DNA from: Candidatus Thiothrix putei | GTDB taxonomy: Bacteria > Pseudomonadota > Gammaproteobacteria > Thiotrichales > Thiotrichaceae | Length of the DNA stretch: 64,000 nt | Direction of reading: 5' to 3' | NCBI GenBank assembly: GCA_029972225.1 | Contig: CP124756.1 | Span: 3,764,001 to 3,828,000 of the forward strand | Part shown: piece after piece, positions 51,921-62,784 of the stretch | Numbering within the stretch: position 1 is the first letter of the stretch | Layout: each line of letters opens with the position of its first letter | Program-made: the position numbers and the translations under genes | The notes under the pieces: model-generated | What the model saw: only the letters and a program-made list of their open reading frames with translations | What the model was told of the DNA's origin: nothing | Databases searched by the model: none

Positions 51921-52475
51921 TTAAGAGAACGGAATCTCCTCTGGTTGCACCGTATTATAACGCTCAATACTGTCCAAGATTTCTTGTTTGGCTTCCTCAA
52001 TCCCTGCCCAACCTTCAACTTTCACCCACTTGCCTGCATCCAGCTCTTTGTAACGCTCAAAGAAGTGTTGAATTTGGCTTAACAACAGCGGTGGCAATTG
52101 CTCATAGGAGTTAATTTCACGATACCCAGAAGACAGCTTATGTGCCGGAACTGCCACAATTTTGGCATCAATCCCCGACTCATCCGACATTTTCAACATA
52201 CCCACCGGGCGCACCGGAATCACACAACCGTGCATCAACGGCGTAGGGCTAACCACCAAAACATCAGTAGGGTCGCCATCCTGTGCCAATGTGTGCGGAA
52301 TAAACCCATAGTTAGCAGGGTAAAACATCGGCGTAGACAAGAAACGGTCAACGTACAACGCCCCGCTTTCTTTATCCAACTCATACTTCACAGGCGTGGA
52401 CAAAGCCGGAATTTCGATGATGACATTCACGCAATGCGGAACATCACGCCCAGCAGGAACTTTATCAATATTCAT
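51921..52475 (-). CDS. ppa: Soluble inorganic pyrophosphatase (family I)
   Basis: The 184-residue protein has the family I active-site features: [35 protein letters not shown], the metal-binding DGDPTDVLV and [15 protein letters not shown]. It hydrolyses cytoplasmic pyrophosphate to phosphate with Mg2+. A membrane H+-pyrophosphatase is encoded 1.6 kb away, so this cell has both a wasteful and an energy-conserving route. It is a stand-alone gene. Confidence 0.95.
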   Translation of the reverse strand: MNIDKVPAGRDVPHCVNVIIEIPALSTPVKYELDKESGALYVDRFLSTPMFYPANYGFIPHTLAQDGDPTDVLVVSPTPLMHGCVIPVRPVGMLKMSDESGIDAKIVAVPAHKLSSGYREINSYEQLPPLLLSQIQHFFERYKELDAGKWVKVEGWAGIEEAKQEILDSIERYNTVQPEEIPFS

Positions 52476-52578
52476 TGTTTACTCTACTCTTGTGTAAAAA
52501 TCACGGTATTATAACGCTTGTTAACGAATCTAACAGCAACTAACCACCACTACTTGTCGACAATTTCAAGAGAACAGC

Positions 52579-53172
52579 ATGGCACACTCACTACGCGACC
52601 AACTCCTCAAAGCAGGGTTAGTCACCGAAGCACAGATTGAAAAGGCTAACCAACCCAAACCGGCTCCCTCACGGCAACCGCAACAGCGCAACCATGCCCC
52701 GCGTCGTGACAACCGACCAGCCCCTACGCTAGAAAAACCGCAACGCACTGAAAATAAAGCGCCACGTCAAACGCCCAAAGAAAAAAGCGACCTTGAACAA
52801 TTCTACGCAGCCCGTGCCAAAACCGAACGCGAAGAGCGCGAGCAAGCCGAACAACGCCAGCGTGAAATCGCTGCCCGCCGCAAACAAACCCGCGAACAGG
52901 TTGCTGCACTGATCAACGCCAACGTCAAAAATGTCGACGATGCTGACATTCGCTATAATTTTGTGGTCGGTGACAATATCAAATACCTCTACGTCACCGA
53001 AGCCCAGCAGCAAGCCTTAGCCGATGGCGAACTCGCCATTACCTTCCTCGGTGGCAAACGCTGCCTGATTCCGCTCGACATTGCGCAACAAATTTTAGCG
53101 CTTGACCCCGACAAACTGATTGTCATCAACCGTCCAGAAGAATCCAGCGAGTCGCCAGAAGCAGTCGATTAA
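52579..53172 (+). CDS. DUF2058-family protein (YaiL type)
   Basis: The 197-residue protein starts SLRDQLLKAGLVTEAQIEKANQ, the family mark. A long charged coiled-coil/linker region (about 28-115, Arg/Glu/Gln-rich) follows, then a small folded C-terminal domain (RYNFVVGDNIKYLYVTEAQQQALADGELAITFLGG). E. coli YaiL is annotated as a nucleoprotein/polynucleotide-associated enzyme without proven activity. Its stop codon overlaps that of the convergent rsmI (shared TTAA). Confidence 0.88.
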   Translation: MAHSLRDQLLKAGLVTEAQIEKANQPKPAPSRQPQQRNHAPRRDNRPAPTLEKPQRTENKAPRQTPKEKSDLEQFYAARAKTEREEREQAEQRQREIAARRKQTREQVAALINANVKNVDDADIRYNFVVGDNIKYLYVTEAQQQALADGELAITFLGGKRCLIPLDIAQQILALDPDKLIVINRPEESSESPEAVD

Positions 53173-54011
53173 ACCATCGCCAGCGCTTGCTTGTATAACT
53201 GGTTTTTCGGCAATCCGGTCAAGCGGGCAGCAATCGCGGCTGCCTGTTTCACTGGCAATTCCTCCAGCAATACCGCCAGAATACTGTCCGCACGCAAGGC
53301 ACTGAGTTGTTCCTGATCCTCATTCGCCACCTTACCCGCCACTACCACCACGAATTCACCGCGTGACATATTCGTATCGGTACTCAGTTGCGCGACCAAT
53401 TCCCCGGCACTGCCCCGGTAAATGCTTTCAAACAGCTTGGTCAACTCACGCAATACCACCACCGGGCGCTCCTCACCCAAAGTACTTGCCACATCCGCCA
53501 GCATCTCGGCAATGCGGTGGCTGGATTCATAAAAGACCAAAGTGCGCGGCTCATCCACCAAGCTTTCCAGCCATTTGCGCCGCGACACCGCTTTTGCCGG
53601 TAAAAAACCTTCAAACACAAACCGATCCGTCGGCAACCCCGCCACCGATAGTGCTGCAATCAAGGCACTTGCCCCCGGAACCGGCACGATTTTGAACCCC
53701 GCATTCCCCAAAGCATGAACCAGCTTGTAACCGGGGTCGCTAATTAACGGCGTACCCGCATCGCTGACCAACGCCAATTGCATTCCCTGCTCCAATTCGG
53801 CTTGGATGCTAGCAACGCGACCCGCCTCATTGTAATCGTGCAAACTCGCCAACACCCCTTGAATACCGAAATGGGTCAGCAAACCACGGGTCACGCGGGT
53901 GTCTTCCGCATAAATCTTATCCACTTCCGCCAAGATGCGCTTGGCACGTTCCGTCATATCCGCCAAATTACCGATGGGCGTTGCCACGCAGTACAAAATG
54001 CCTTGTTTCAT
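53169..54011 (-). CDS. rsmI: 16S rRNA 2'-O-methyltransferase RsmI
   Basis: I start at ATG 54011; GGGGAAG lies just upstream and the longer TTG start adds only four residues. The 280-residue protein has the RsmI order: LYCVATPIGNLADMTERA, AEDTRVT, LVSDAGTPLISDPGY, PGASALIAALSVAGLPTDRFVFEGFLPAK, FYESSHRI and ELTKLFE. It methylates the 2'-OH of C1402 in 16S rRNA using SAM. In E. coli it is divergent from lpoA; here hppA lies between them. Confidence 0.95.
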   Translation of the reverse strand: MKQGILYCVATPIGNLADMTERAKRILAEVDKIYAEDTRVTRGLLTHFGIQGVLASLHDYNEAGRVASIQAELEQGMQLALVSDAGTPLISDPGYKLVHALGNAGFKIVPVPGASALIAALSVAGLPTDRFVFEGFLPAKAVSRRKWLESLVDEPRTLVFYESSHRIAEMLADVASTLGEERPVVVLRELTKLFESIYRGSAGELVAQLSTDTNMSRGEFVVVVAGKVANEDQEQLSALRADSILAVLLEELPVKQAAAIAARLTGLPKNQLYKQALAMV

Positions 54012-54028
54012 CCACTTCCCCAAACAAC

Positions 54029-54060
54029 GAAGCCCACCACGAAGGGCGGGCTTCTGGTTT
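54029..54060. terminator. Hairpin terminator between rsmI and hppA
   Basis: GAAGCCC pairs with GGGCTTC (arms 54029-54035 and 54048-54054). The minus-strand downstream sequence is GTTGTTTG, so it can end hppA mRNA just upstream of rsmI; the plus side has TTTTT. Confidence 0.6.
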
Positions 54061-54088
54061 TTGCTGGCAAAACCAGCCGTGCACTACC

Positions 54089-56110
54089 TTACGCCAGCAA
54101 AGGCACAATCAGCAACGCAACAATATTAATGATCTTGATCAACGGGTTGACCGCAGGACCTGCCGTATCCTTATACGGGTCGCCAACGGTATCGCCAGTA
54201 ACAGCCGCTTTGTGCGCCTCCGAACCTTTGCCACCGAAATTGCCTTCCTCGATATATTTCTTGGCATTATCCCAAGCACCGCCGCCGGTTGTCATGGAAA
54301 TTGCCACGAAAATCCCCGTGATAATCGTACCCACCAACACCCCGCCAAGCGCCTCTGCGCCCAAGGTCAGCCCCACAATCACCGGCACTGCCACTGGCAA
54401 TAATGACGGTACAATCATTTCCTTAATCGCCGATTTGGTCAACATATCCACACAAGTACCATATTCCGGCTTCCCTGTGCCCTCCATAATGCCGGGAATT
54501 GTCTGGAATTGCCGCCGCACTTCCACCACCACCGAGCCTGCCGCCCGCCCCACAGCTTCCATCGCCATTGCCGCAAACAGATACGGTACCATCCCACCAA
54601 TAAACAGACCGATAATGATCAAATGGTTGGAAAGATCAAAGTTCATGGTTGTTTGATGTGCTGCGGACAACGCATGGGTATAATCCGCAAACAACACCAA
54701 GGCCGCCAAGCCTGCTGAGCCAATCGCATAACCTTTGGTCACAGCTTTCGTGGTATTGCCGACGGCATCCAGTGGGTCAGTGATATTGCGAATATCTTCA
54801 GGCAAACCAGCCATTTCCGCGATCCCACCCGCATTATCGGTAATCGGGCCGTAAGCATCGAGCGCGACCACAATCCCCGCCATGGACAACATCGAGGTTG
54901 CTGCAATCGCAATCCCATACAACCCCGCGAGTTCATAGGCTCCCCAGATTGCCACACACACTGCCAACACTGGTGCAGCCGTGGAACGCATCGATACACC
55001 CAAACCTGCGATGACATTCGTGCCATGCCCAGTGGTGGATGCTTGCGCAATGTGCCTAACCGGACTGTATTCGGTTGCGGTGTAATATTCGGTAATCCAC
55101 ACCATCGCTGCTGTCAGTAACAAACCAATTACTGCTGAACCATACAACGCCGTCACCGAATAATCGGGGCTATCCCCCATCATAATGACCGTGACCGGAT
55201 AGAAAAATATCAACGATGCCACTCCGGCTACCGCCAACCCACGGTACAGCGCATTCATAATTTTGCCGCCCGCACGCGCCTTCACAAACATCGCCCCTAA
55301 GATGGAAGCCAAAATAGAAAAGCCCCCCAACACCAACGGGTAAATAATGGCATTTTCTGAGCCATTCATCAGCAACCCACCCAGCAACATGGTAGCAATA
55401 ATTGTAACAGCGTAAGTTTCAAACAAATCCGCCGCCATCCCGGCGCAATCACCCACATTATCCCCGACATTATCCGCGATTACTGCGGGGTTGCGTGGGT
55501 CATCTTCAGGAATACCCGCTTCCACTTTCCCCACCAAATCGGCACCCACATCCGCACCCTTGGTGAAAATACCGCCGCCCAAACGGGCAAAAATCGAAAT
55601 CAATGACCCACCAAACGCCAAACCGACTAACGCATGGATAGCATCAGTCGCCGATGTTCCGGTCATGGTCAATACCGCGTAATAACCAGCCACACCCAGC
55701 AATGCCAAGCCAACAACCAACATACCGGTAATCGCGCCACCTTTGAAAGCGACGTCCAAAGCCGCATTCAAACCGTTTTTCGCTGCCTCAGCCGTGCGCA
55801 CATTGGCGCGTACCGAAACATTCATGCCGATATAGCCGGTAGCACCGGATAACAATGCACCCAACGCAAAACCAATCGCGGTTTGCCAACCTAGTGCAAT
55901 AAAAATCACCGCAAACAGCAAAATACCCACCACCGCAATTGTGGTGTATTGACGATTTAAGTAGGCTTGCGCCCCTTCCTGAATCGCCTGTGCGATACTG
56001 CGCATTTTTGCATCCCCCTCAGGGCGAGCAAGCACCCAGCGGGTCGTCACAATACCGTAAACCAGTGCGGCGAGCGCACACAAAATGGCAACTGCCAAAC
56101 CTGTGGACAT
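54089..56110 (-). CDS. hppA: Membrane-bound H+-translocating pyrophosphatase
   Basis: The 673-residue protein has about 16 transmembrane helices and the pyrophosphate/Mg2+ motifs [47 protein letters not shown], with DNVGDNVGD near residue 190. The [15 protein letters not shown] segment has Lys in place of the Ala typical of K+-dependent members, which predicts a K+-independent, proton-pumping enzyme. It couples PPi hydrolysis to proton export and could run in reverse to make PPi. It sits between rsmI and lpoA. Confidence 0.94.
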   Translation of the reverse strand: MSTGLAVAILCALAALVYGIVTTRWVLARPEGDAKMRSIAQAIQEGAQAYLNRQYTTIAVVGILLFAVIFIALGWQTAIGFALGALLSGATGYIGMNVSVRANVRTAEAAKNGLNAALDVAFKGGAITGMLVVGLALLGVAGYYAVLTMTGTSATDAIHALVGLAFGGSLISIFARLGGGIFTKGADVGADLVGKVEAGIPEDDPRNPAVIADNVGDNVGDCAGMAADLFETYAVTIIATMLLGGLLMNGSENAIIYPLVLGGFSILASILGAMFVKARAGGKIMNALYRGLAVAGVASLIFFYPVTVIMMGDSPDYSVTALYGSAVIGLLLTAAMVWITEYYTATEYSPVRHIAQASTTGHGTNVIAGLGVSMRSTAAPVLAVCVAIWGAYELAGLYGIAIAATSMLSMAGIVVALDAYGPITDNAGGIAEMAGLPEDIRNITDPLDAVGNTTKAVTKGYAIGSAGLAALVLFADYTHALSAAHQTTMNFDLSNHLIIIGLFIGGMVPYLFAAMAMEAVGRAAGSVVVEVRRQFQTIPGIMEGTGKPEYGTCVDMLTKSAIKEMIVPSLLPVAVPVIVGLTLGAEALGGVLVGTIITGIFVAISMTTGGGAWDNAKKYIEEGNFGGKGSEAHKAAVTGDTVGDPYKDTAGPAVNPLIKIINIVALLIVPLLA

Positions 56111-56380
56111 CAGAACACCTCCGTTGTTTATGAATGTATTTTAATCATCGCAAACCATCCCCCTGTTGCAACGACAACAAGGACAATAGTTGTAACAAGC
56201 ATAGTCCTATTTTTAGCATCCAACCGCACTGTTCATAGACTTAATTGATGTTTATCAGGCAACAAACGACAGAATACCCCCAGTAAAATACCGCTTGCCG
56301 AATCAAACATGCAGCAGGCTCAACAAAAAGTGCTATATTTCGACAACAATACCCCACCAATAGGTACTAGGATTCACGTC

Positions 56381-57886
56381 ATGCAAACAAAATTTCGCCA
56401 ATGCATCCTGAAATACTGCTCGGTTGCCTTATTAGTTGTGCCATTGATATTACAAGGCTGTTCACCCAACGACTTCATGGATAGCGAGGGCAGCTCCGCA
56501 ATCCAAGGCAATGCCACTGTCGAACAAGCCAATACACTATTTAATCAAGGAAAAAAACGGGAAGCTGCTCAAACGTATTATGCGGCGGCTGCACGCTACC
56601 CCTCACCACAACGTGAGCGCGTCATTTTGCAAGCAGCCGAAATTGCCGCCTCCATCGGCGATGCCAAACTTACCAATACCTATTTAGCCAAGGTTCCCGC
56701 CTCGGCATTAGACGGTGAAAATCGTGCCCGCCAAGCCTATGTGAAAGCCTTACTGGCTTTACAACAAAACAACCCAGCCTTAGCGCTACGCACGTTGCCA
56801 GCTAATCTTGACAACCTATCGCCAGCATTGCGCGAGAAGGTCAAACACATTCAACAACGTGCTCAAACCATGAGCAAAGGCAACCCCGGCGTTCAAAATG
56901 TACAAGCAGCACTTATTCCCAGCAGCGTGACCCGTGTTGCAGCCCTACTTCCCCAGTCCGGGGCATTAGGCAGTGTCGGGCAAGAGATTTATCGTGGCAT
57001 TGATACCGCACGTAACAGTATTGCCAGCGAAACCAGCGTGCAACTGTACGATGTGAGTGCGGGCGGCGCTGTTGCTCAATACCAACGGGCTGTCGCCGAT
57101 GGTGCTGACATGATCATCGGGCCACTGGATAAAGAATCATTAGCTGATTTACTAGCGCACCCTCAAATACTTTCCAAGCCACTGCTTAGCCTGAATTACT
57201 TAACCAACAGCCGCAACATACCGGGTGCGCTTTACCAATTCGGCTTACTGCCAGAAGATGAAGCACGCCAAGTCGCTGAAACGGCGAGTGCACGCGGGCT
57301 GCGCACGGCTATCGTATTAGCACCGGCCTCCAGTTGGGGCGACCGCATCGCCGGTGCATTCCGGGCTGCTTACCAAGCCAAAGGCGGGCAAGTCATCAAT
57401 ATTCAGCAATACCCTGATGCTGCATCCAACGCTTATATGCAGAATGTGCAAAATGCACTGGCAGCCACCCAAGGCCGCGCCAGCATGGTGTTCCTTGCCG
57501 CATCCCCCAGCCAAGCACGTCTGATGCGCCCTTTGCTAGCAGCACAAGCCCCAGAACTGCCAATTTATGCAACCTCACATATCTTTTCCGGGCGCACTAA
57601 CCCCGGCAAAGATGCCGACCTTGATGATATTCTGTACACCGAAATTCCGTGGGTTATCGAAGGCTTACAATCCGGCACATTAAACAACTCCAATTTCCCG
57701 CGCATGTTCGCGTTGGGAATGGATGCTTTCCTAATTGCTAAAAACCTGCCCAGCATTGCCCGCAACCCGAATACGCAAGTCAACGGCAAAACCGGCAACA
57801 TCCGTTTAGCAGGCAATCGTCAAATCCAACGTACCTTGCTATTCGCCACTTTCGTTAACGGCGTACCGCAAGCTGTTGGACAATAA
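56381..57886 (+). CDS. lpoA: Penicillin-binding protein activator LpoA
   Basis: I start at ATG 56381 (AGGA at 8 bases), which gives a lipobox (LILQGC, Cys27). The upstream ATG in frame adds 24 residues that break the signal. The 501-residue protein has an N-terminal TPR-type domain (about 40-185, NQGKKREAAQTYYAAAARYPSPQ) and a C-terminal periplasmic-binding-protein fold (RVAALLPQSGALGSVGQEIYRGIDTARNSI...). LpoA is an outer-membrane lipoprotein that activates PBP1A. It heads lpoA-yraN-diaA. Confidence 0.9.
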   Translation: MQTKFRQCILKYCSVALLVVPLILQGCSPNDFMDSEGSSAIQGNATVEQANTLFNQGKKREAAQTYYAAAARYPSPQRERVILQAAEIAASIGDAKLTNTYLAKVPASALDGENRARQAYVKALLALQQNNPALALRTLPANLDNLSPALREKVKHIQQRAQTMSKGNPGVQNVQAALIPSSVTRVAALLPQSGALGSVGQEIYRGIDTARNSIASETSVQLYDVSAGGAVAQYQRAVADGADMIIGPLDKESLADLLAHPQILSKPLLSLNYLTNSRNIPGALYQFGLLPEDEARQVAETASARGLRTAIVLAPASSWGDRIAGAFRAAYQAKGGQVINIQQYPDAASNAYMQNVQNALAATQGRASMVFLAASPSQARLMRPLLAAQAPELPIYATSHIFSGRTNPGKDADLDDILYTEIPWVIEGLQSGTLNNSNFPRMFALGMDAFLIAKNLPSIARNPNTQVNGKTGNIRLAGNRQIQRTLLFATFVNGVPQAVGQ

Positions 57887-58241
57887 GCCTACCGCGCCGC
57901 ACCTGCAACGCGGCATCAGCACCGAACAACTGGCTTGTGAACACTTGCAAGCCAGTGGTTTACACCTGCTGCACCAGAATTACCGCCTGAAAATGGGCGA
58001 AATCGACCTGATTATGCGCGACGGCAGCATCATCGTGTTTGTCGAAGTCCGTTACCGCAAAACCCGCCGTTACGGCGGCGCATTGCACAGTATTGACCCT
58101 CGCAAGCAAGCGCGTATCATCCGCACCGCACAACACTATTTGCAATACCGCGCACCGGATGCCCAGGCACGTTTTGACGTGGTAGCGGTCGAAGGTGATA
58201 ACACTATCCTTTGGATCAAAAACGCTTTCGACACGGGCTAA
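57876..58241 (+). CDS. yraN: UPF0102 family protein YraN
   Basis: The 121-residue product starts at a TTG inside the last codons of lpoA (11-base overlap); no better ATG exists before the conserved part. The nuclease-like fold has GISTEQLACEHLQASGLHLLHQNYRLKMGEIDLIMRDG and VFVEVRYRKTRRYGG, with the conserved Glu-Asp-Glu pattern of the Holliday-junction-resolvase-like superfamily. Its function is unknown. DiaA follows 3 bases later. Confidence 0.9.
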   Translation: MDNKPTAPHLQRGISTEQLACEHLQASGLHLLHQNYRLKMGEIDLIMRDGSIIVFVEVRYRKTRRYGGALHSIDPRKQARIIRTAQHYLQYRAPDAQARFDVVAVEGDNTILWIKNAFDTG

Positions 58242-58835
<594 letters not shown>

Positions 58836-58840
58836 TCAAC

Positions 58841-60121
58841 ATGAGGCCAGCACCCAGCCCGCACAGCGTCACATTTTTCCGCGAAGCCGCACCCTACATT
58901 CACAACCATCGGGGCAAAACCTTCGTGATCGCCTTTGCCGGTGAAGTGATTGCCACACCACGCTTTCGGCAAATTGTGCAAGACCTCGCCATTATTTCCA
59001 GCCTCGGCGCACGGCTGGTACTGGTACATGGCACTCGCCCGCAAATTGACGAACGCTTACACCGTACCAACACCCCGATTCGCTTGCACAAAGGCATTCG
59101 TATTACCGACAGCGTATCGTTGCTCGCCGCTCAGGAAGCCATCGGTTTTTTGCGCATTCGCATCGAAAATCTGCTGACTCACGCGCTCAATCAGCCGTCG
59201 CTGAACAATGAAGGGCTGGGGATTATTTCCGGCAATTACCTTACTGCGCGTCCGCTCGGTATTTGCGATGGCATCGACTACGGTTACAGCGGGCAAGTCC
59301 GCAAAATCAATCACGCGCTGATTAAGCAACAACTCGACTCCGGTAATATCGTGCTGCTCTCGCCGATGGGTTATTCACCGACGGGCGAAGCCTACAACCT
59401 GCGTTACGAACAAGTCGCAGTTGCCGCCACCAAAGCCATTAAAGCTGACAAGCTAATTTTCCTCAGCCATCAGCCCTTGAATTTGCCGCACGAACTCACC
59501 CTTGAGGAAGCCAAAGCCAGCTTGCCCTACAACCCGCTGCTACCCGCCGTGATTGAAGCATCGGAAAACCAAGTGGAACGCATCCACCTGCTTGACGCCG
59601 AGATTGATGGCGCATTACTGCTGGAACTGTATACCCGCGACGGCGTAGGCAGCATGATTGCCGCCGAACAATTTGAACGCCTACGTCCGGCAACGATTGA
59701 AGACATCAGCGGCATTATGGAACTGATCCGCCCGTTGGAAGAACGCGGCATTTTGATCAAACGTTCCCGCGAACAACTGGAACTGGAAATCGACAACTTC
59801 CACATTATCCTCCGCGACCGTGACGTGATTGCGTGCGTTGCCCTTTATGATACCGCTGATCCACAAGTCGCCGAACTCGCCTGCCTTGCCGTCAGCCAAC
59901 AAGACCGTGGCGGCAATCGCGGCGATAAACTACTCAAACACGTCGCGCAACTTGCTAAAACACAAGGAAAAACCCGTTTGCTGGTGCTGACTACCCAGAC
60001 CACGGATTGGTTTCGGGAACGCGGTTTTGAAAAAGGCAGCGTAGACGACCTGCCTGCCAATAAGAAATCGCTGTACAACTACCAACGTAATTCGCAAATA
60101 TTGTTCAAAACTATCAGCTAG
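58841..60121 (+). CDS. argA: N-acetylglutamate synthase ArgA
   Basis: The 426-residue protein joins an amino-acid-kinase-like domain (about 1-285: KTFVIAFAGEVIATPRFRQIVQDLAIISSLGARLVLVHGTRPQIDERL) to a C-terminal GNAT acetyltransferase (about 290-420: RPATIEDISGIMELIRPLEERGILIKRSREQLE, LAVSQQDRGGNRGDKLLKHV). It makes N-acetylglutamate from glutamate and acetyl-CoA, the first step of arginine synthesis; arginine usually inhibits it through the kinase-like domain. The short spacing to diaA suggests co-transcription. Confidence 0.94.
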   Translation: MRPAPSPHSVTFFREAAPYIHNHRGKTFVIAFAGEVIATPRFRQIVQDLAIISSLGARLVLVHGTRPQIDERLHRTNTPIRLHKGIRITDSVSLLAAQEAIGFLRIRIENLLTHALNQPSLNNEGLGIISGNYLTARPLGICDGIDYGYSGQVRKINHALIKQQLDSGNIVLLSPMGYSPTGEAYNLRYEQVAVAATKAIKADKLIFLSHQPLNLPHELTLEEAKASLPYNPLLPAVIEASENQVERIHLLDAEIDGALLLELYTRDGVGSMIAAEQFERLRPATIEDISGIMELIRPLEERGILIKRSREQLELEIDNFHIILRDRDVIACVALYDTADPQVAELACLAVSQQDRGGNRGDKLLKHVAQLAKTQGKTRLLVLTTQTTDWFRERGFEKGSVDDLPANKKSLYNYQRNSQILFKTIS

Positions 60122-60221
60122 TAAGCAAACTGTTAACGCTCATCCCCCCAATACTATACCCACACCTACTGCTGGCATAAGTTGTTGTTAACTTGATGTC
60201 TTAGAAACACGAGGGACAGCT

Positions 60222-61052
60222 ATGCTAGACCAACCGATGATACCTAACCTTGCCATGCAAGCACGGATTCCCCGCGTTATTCACCAAACGTATTACACCA
60301 AAACCGCGTTGCCGCCACCGCTACAAAAAAATACCTGCCAGATTCAGCAACTCAACCCTGATTGGGAATACCGCCTTTACGACGATGCGGATATTGAAAC
60401 CTTTATTCTGCAACACTACGGGCAAGACTTGTTCAACATCTACCAACGCATCGACACCGCTTACGGCGCGGCGCGGGCGGATTTGTTTCGGTATTTGTTG
60501 ATTTATGCCGTGGGTGGGGTCTATCTCGACATGAAAAGCACCATCACCCGCCCGCTCGATGCGGTATTGTTACCCGATGACCGTTACATCCTTTCCAAAT
60601 GGGATGACGACAACTACTACGGCTGGGGGCTACACCCAGAACTTGCGGGAATTGAGCGCGGTGAGTTTCAACAATGGCATGTGATAGGCGTCGCCGGACA
60701 CCCTTTCCTGCAAGCGGTCATCCGCCAAGTGCTCCACAATATTTTACACTACGACCCCCATACCGTTGGCGTCGGGTTCAAAGGCGTGATTCGCACCACG
60801 GGGCCGATACCCTATACCTTGAGCATTGAAGCGCTCCGACCATTTCATCCCTACCGTCAAGTCGAAATCGAACGAGATTTGGGCATTATCTACAGCATAT
60901 ACGACTCTCAGAGCACTGACCGCAACCAGAATCATCGCCACATTTCCAAAAAACACTACACCGAATTAGACATCCGGGTCATTGCTCCACCTGCAAATGC
61001 TTACCCGCCGCCCACACCAACCACAGAACGGGAATCCCGATCAGGGTGGTAA
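60222..61052 (+). CDS. GT32-type glycosyltransferase (DXD sugar-binding family)
   Basis: The 276-residue protein starts IPRVIHQTYYTKTALPP and has NPDWEYRLYDDADIETFI and AARADLFRYLLIYAVGGVYLDMKSTITRPLD, the Gly_transf_sug/OCH1 pattern, with Asp103 in the metal-binding region. No transmembrane segment is seen. It probably transfers a sugar in cell-surface glycan synthesis; donor and acceptor are unknown. It overlaps the convergent permease gene by 74 bases, so their 3' ends share sequence. GGGACAG precedes the ATG. Confidence 0.8.
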   Translation: MLDQPMIPNLAMQARIPRVIHQTYYTKTALPPPLQKNTCQIQQLNPDWEYRLYDDADIETFILQHYGQDLFNIYQRIDTAYGAARADLFRYLLIYAVGGVYLDMKSTITRPLDAVLLPDDRYILSKWDDDNYYGWGLHPELAGIERGEFQQWHVIGVAGHPFLQAVIRQVLHNILHYDPHTVGVGFKGVIRTTGPIPYTLSIEALRPFHPYRQVEIERDLGIIYSIYDSQSTDRNQNHRHISKKHYTELDIRVIAPPANAYPPPTPTTERESRSGW

Positions 61053-62523
61053 ACGTGAAAAAGCCTGGGTAGCCAATATTATCCACAATCGTGCCGGAAT
61101 ACCCGCCAATGGTTTTCGGCAACAAGGTCATTAACGAGCTAAAAATCGCGTACTGCACCGCCGTAAACGACACGCTGGTTAGTGAAGACAAAAACGCCAC
61201 GAACGCCGCACTCGCAAACCCGGCGGCCAAATTATCTGCTGTCACAGCGGTATACATTACCATCACGTCATGCCCCACATACGCCAGCCACACGAACACC
61301 AAATTCGTAAACGCCGTCAAAATCGCCCCCAACATCAAGGTACGCATCACCCCGTAGCGCGTGGCAAACAATCCGCCCAAAAAGCCACCCGCAATACTCA
61401 CCACCACCCCGAAAGTTTTCACCGCCGTTGCAATTTCTGGCTTACTAAACCCCAAATCTTGATAAAACACATTGGAAATCACGCCGGGAACAATATCGGT
61501 AATCCGATACAAGCCAATCAATGCCAGCAATAACAACGCAGTACGCACCCCGTAGCGGCGGAAAAAATCCGCAATCGGTGCAATCCACGTATCCCGTGCC
61601 ATCACCTTATTGGCTGCACCCAGCCGCACCAACACCCACCCAACCAACAATCCCAGCGCCAGCCCGCTCAATAAATGCAACGCTTCCAAACCAAAACCGA
61701 CAAACGCATCATCAAACCGTTCCTGCCACACGCCAAACATGCCCTTGGTATACGCAAATACCAACACAAATCCCGCCACACCTGCCGCAAATACCAACAC
61801 CAAGCGCAGATAATCCAGCGCCGCATAATGGTAACGCTCTGCCTGCTTTTGCTCCGGTTCGGGAATCACCAACGTTGTCACTACGCCGACCAACATCGTC
61901 GCCGCCATTGCCCAATACGTCCACTGCCAAGCCGTGTACACATAATGCTCTTTTTCCGACCCCAGCCAAGACGCCAAAAACAACGCGCCCGCGCCCGCCA
62001 CAATCATCCCCAGCCGATAACCCGCGATATAAGTCGAAGACATCATCGCCTGCAAGCGTGTTTCTGCCGCCTCAATCCGGTACGCATCAATCACCACATC
62101 CTGCGTTGCCGATGAAAAACCCAGCAACACCGCCGCCCACGCCATTAACACCAAATGATCTTGCCCCAAAGACGGGTCGATATTGCCCATCAACACAATC
62201 GCCAAAATAATCAACGCCTGCGCGACCAATAACCACGCCCGGCGTTTCCCCAACCATGCGGTTAAAAAAGGCAATGGCAATTTGTCGATTAACGGTGCCC
62301 ACACAAATTTGAACGAATACCCCAACGCCGCCCAACTGAAGAATGTCACCGCTTTGCGCTCCACCCCCGCTTCGCCCAACCATAACGACAAGGAAGAAAA
62401 GATCAGCAAGATCGGAATCCCTGCCGAAAACCCTAGAAACAACATCGTGATAACGCGCGGATGCAGAAACGCCTGCAACGCTTCAGCCCAGCTCAATGGC
62501 TTGGCAGGAGAGGATTCAATCAT
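60979..62523 (-). CDS. AmpG-type MFS permease
   Basis: The 514-residue protein has about 14 transmembrane helices. It carries AmpG-like motifs: FLGFSAGIPILLIFSSLSLWLGEAGVERKAVTFFSWAALGYSFKFVWAPLID, LVLMAWAAVLLGFSSATQDVVIDAYRIE and SNVFYQDLGFSKPEIA. AmpG imports anhydromuropeptides for peptidoglycan recycling; the nearby MltB makes such products. An acetyl-CoA or other solute transporter of the same family is possible. It overlaps the convergent glycosyltransferase gene by 74 bases. Confidence 0.87.
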   Translation of the reverse strand: MIESSPAKPLSWAEALQAFLHPRVITMLFLGFSAGIPILLIFSSLSLWLGEAGVERKAVTFFSWAALGYSFKFVWAPLIDKLPLPFLTAWLGKRRAWLLVAQALIILAIVLMGNIDPSLGQDHLVLMAWAAVLLGFSSATQDVVIDAYRIEAAETRLQAMMSSTYIAGYRLGMIVAGAGALFLASWLGSEKEHYVYTAWQWTYWAMAATMLVGVVTTLVIPEPEQKQAERYHYAALDYLRLVLVFAAGVAGFVLVFAYTKGMFGVWQERFDDAFVGFGLEALHLLSGLALGLLVGWVLVRLGAANKVMARDTWIAPIADFFRRYGVRTALLLLALIGLYRITDIVPGVISNVFYQDLGFSKPEIATAVKTFGVVVSIAGGFLGGLFATRYGVMRTLMLGAILTAFTNLVFVWLAYVGHDVMVMYTAVTADNLAAGFASAAFVAFLSSLTSVSFTAVQYAIFSSLMTLLPKTIGGYSGTIVDNIGYPGFFTFTTLIGIPVLWLVWAAGKHLQVEQ

Positions 62524-62590
62524 GAGGCAGCGACCTTCTAATGTGATGGATTAATGCTTAAGACCGCATCATCAGCGAATCATTCCCCAT

Positions 62591-62621
62591 TGTAAATGCT
62601 CAAACAACACCTGCATTTACA
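62591..62621. repeat. Perfect 9-bp inverted repeat
   Basis: TGTAAATGC (62591-62599) and GCATTTACA (62613-62621) flank 13 bases. No T tract follows, so it could be an operator for either neighbouring gene. Confidence 0.5.
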
Positions 62622-62784
62622 CCGCTCGTAAGCGAGTTTGCAACTTTCATCCCTCCTGCCATCACGAACCAAAAAAGCTTGGCACATACTCCAGAACATC
62701 GCGCAACGCACCACAACCCCAAAGCAGAGCGCAACAAAATTTATTCTGCGTGAAACAGAAACAGGACGTCTGATATGGATTTTC

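Noticed and set aside
56165-56196. GTTGCAAC and GTTGTAAC repeats upstream of hppA and lpoA
   Set aside because: Only two short similar boxes without a third copy or clear promoter link; too weak to call an operator.
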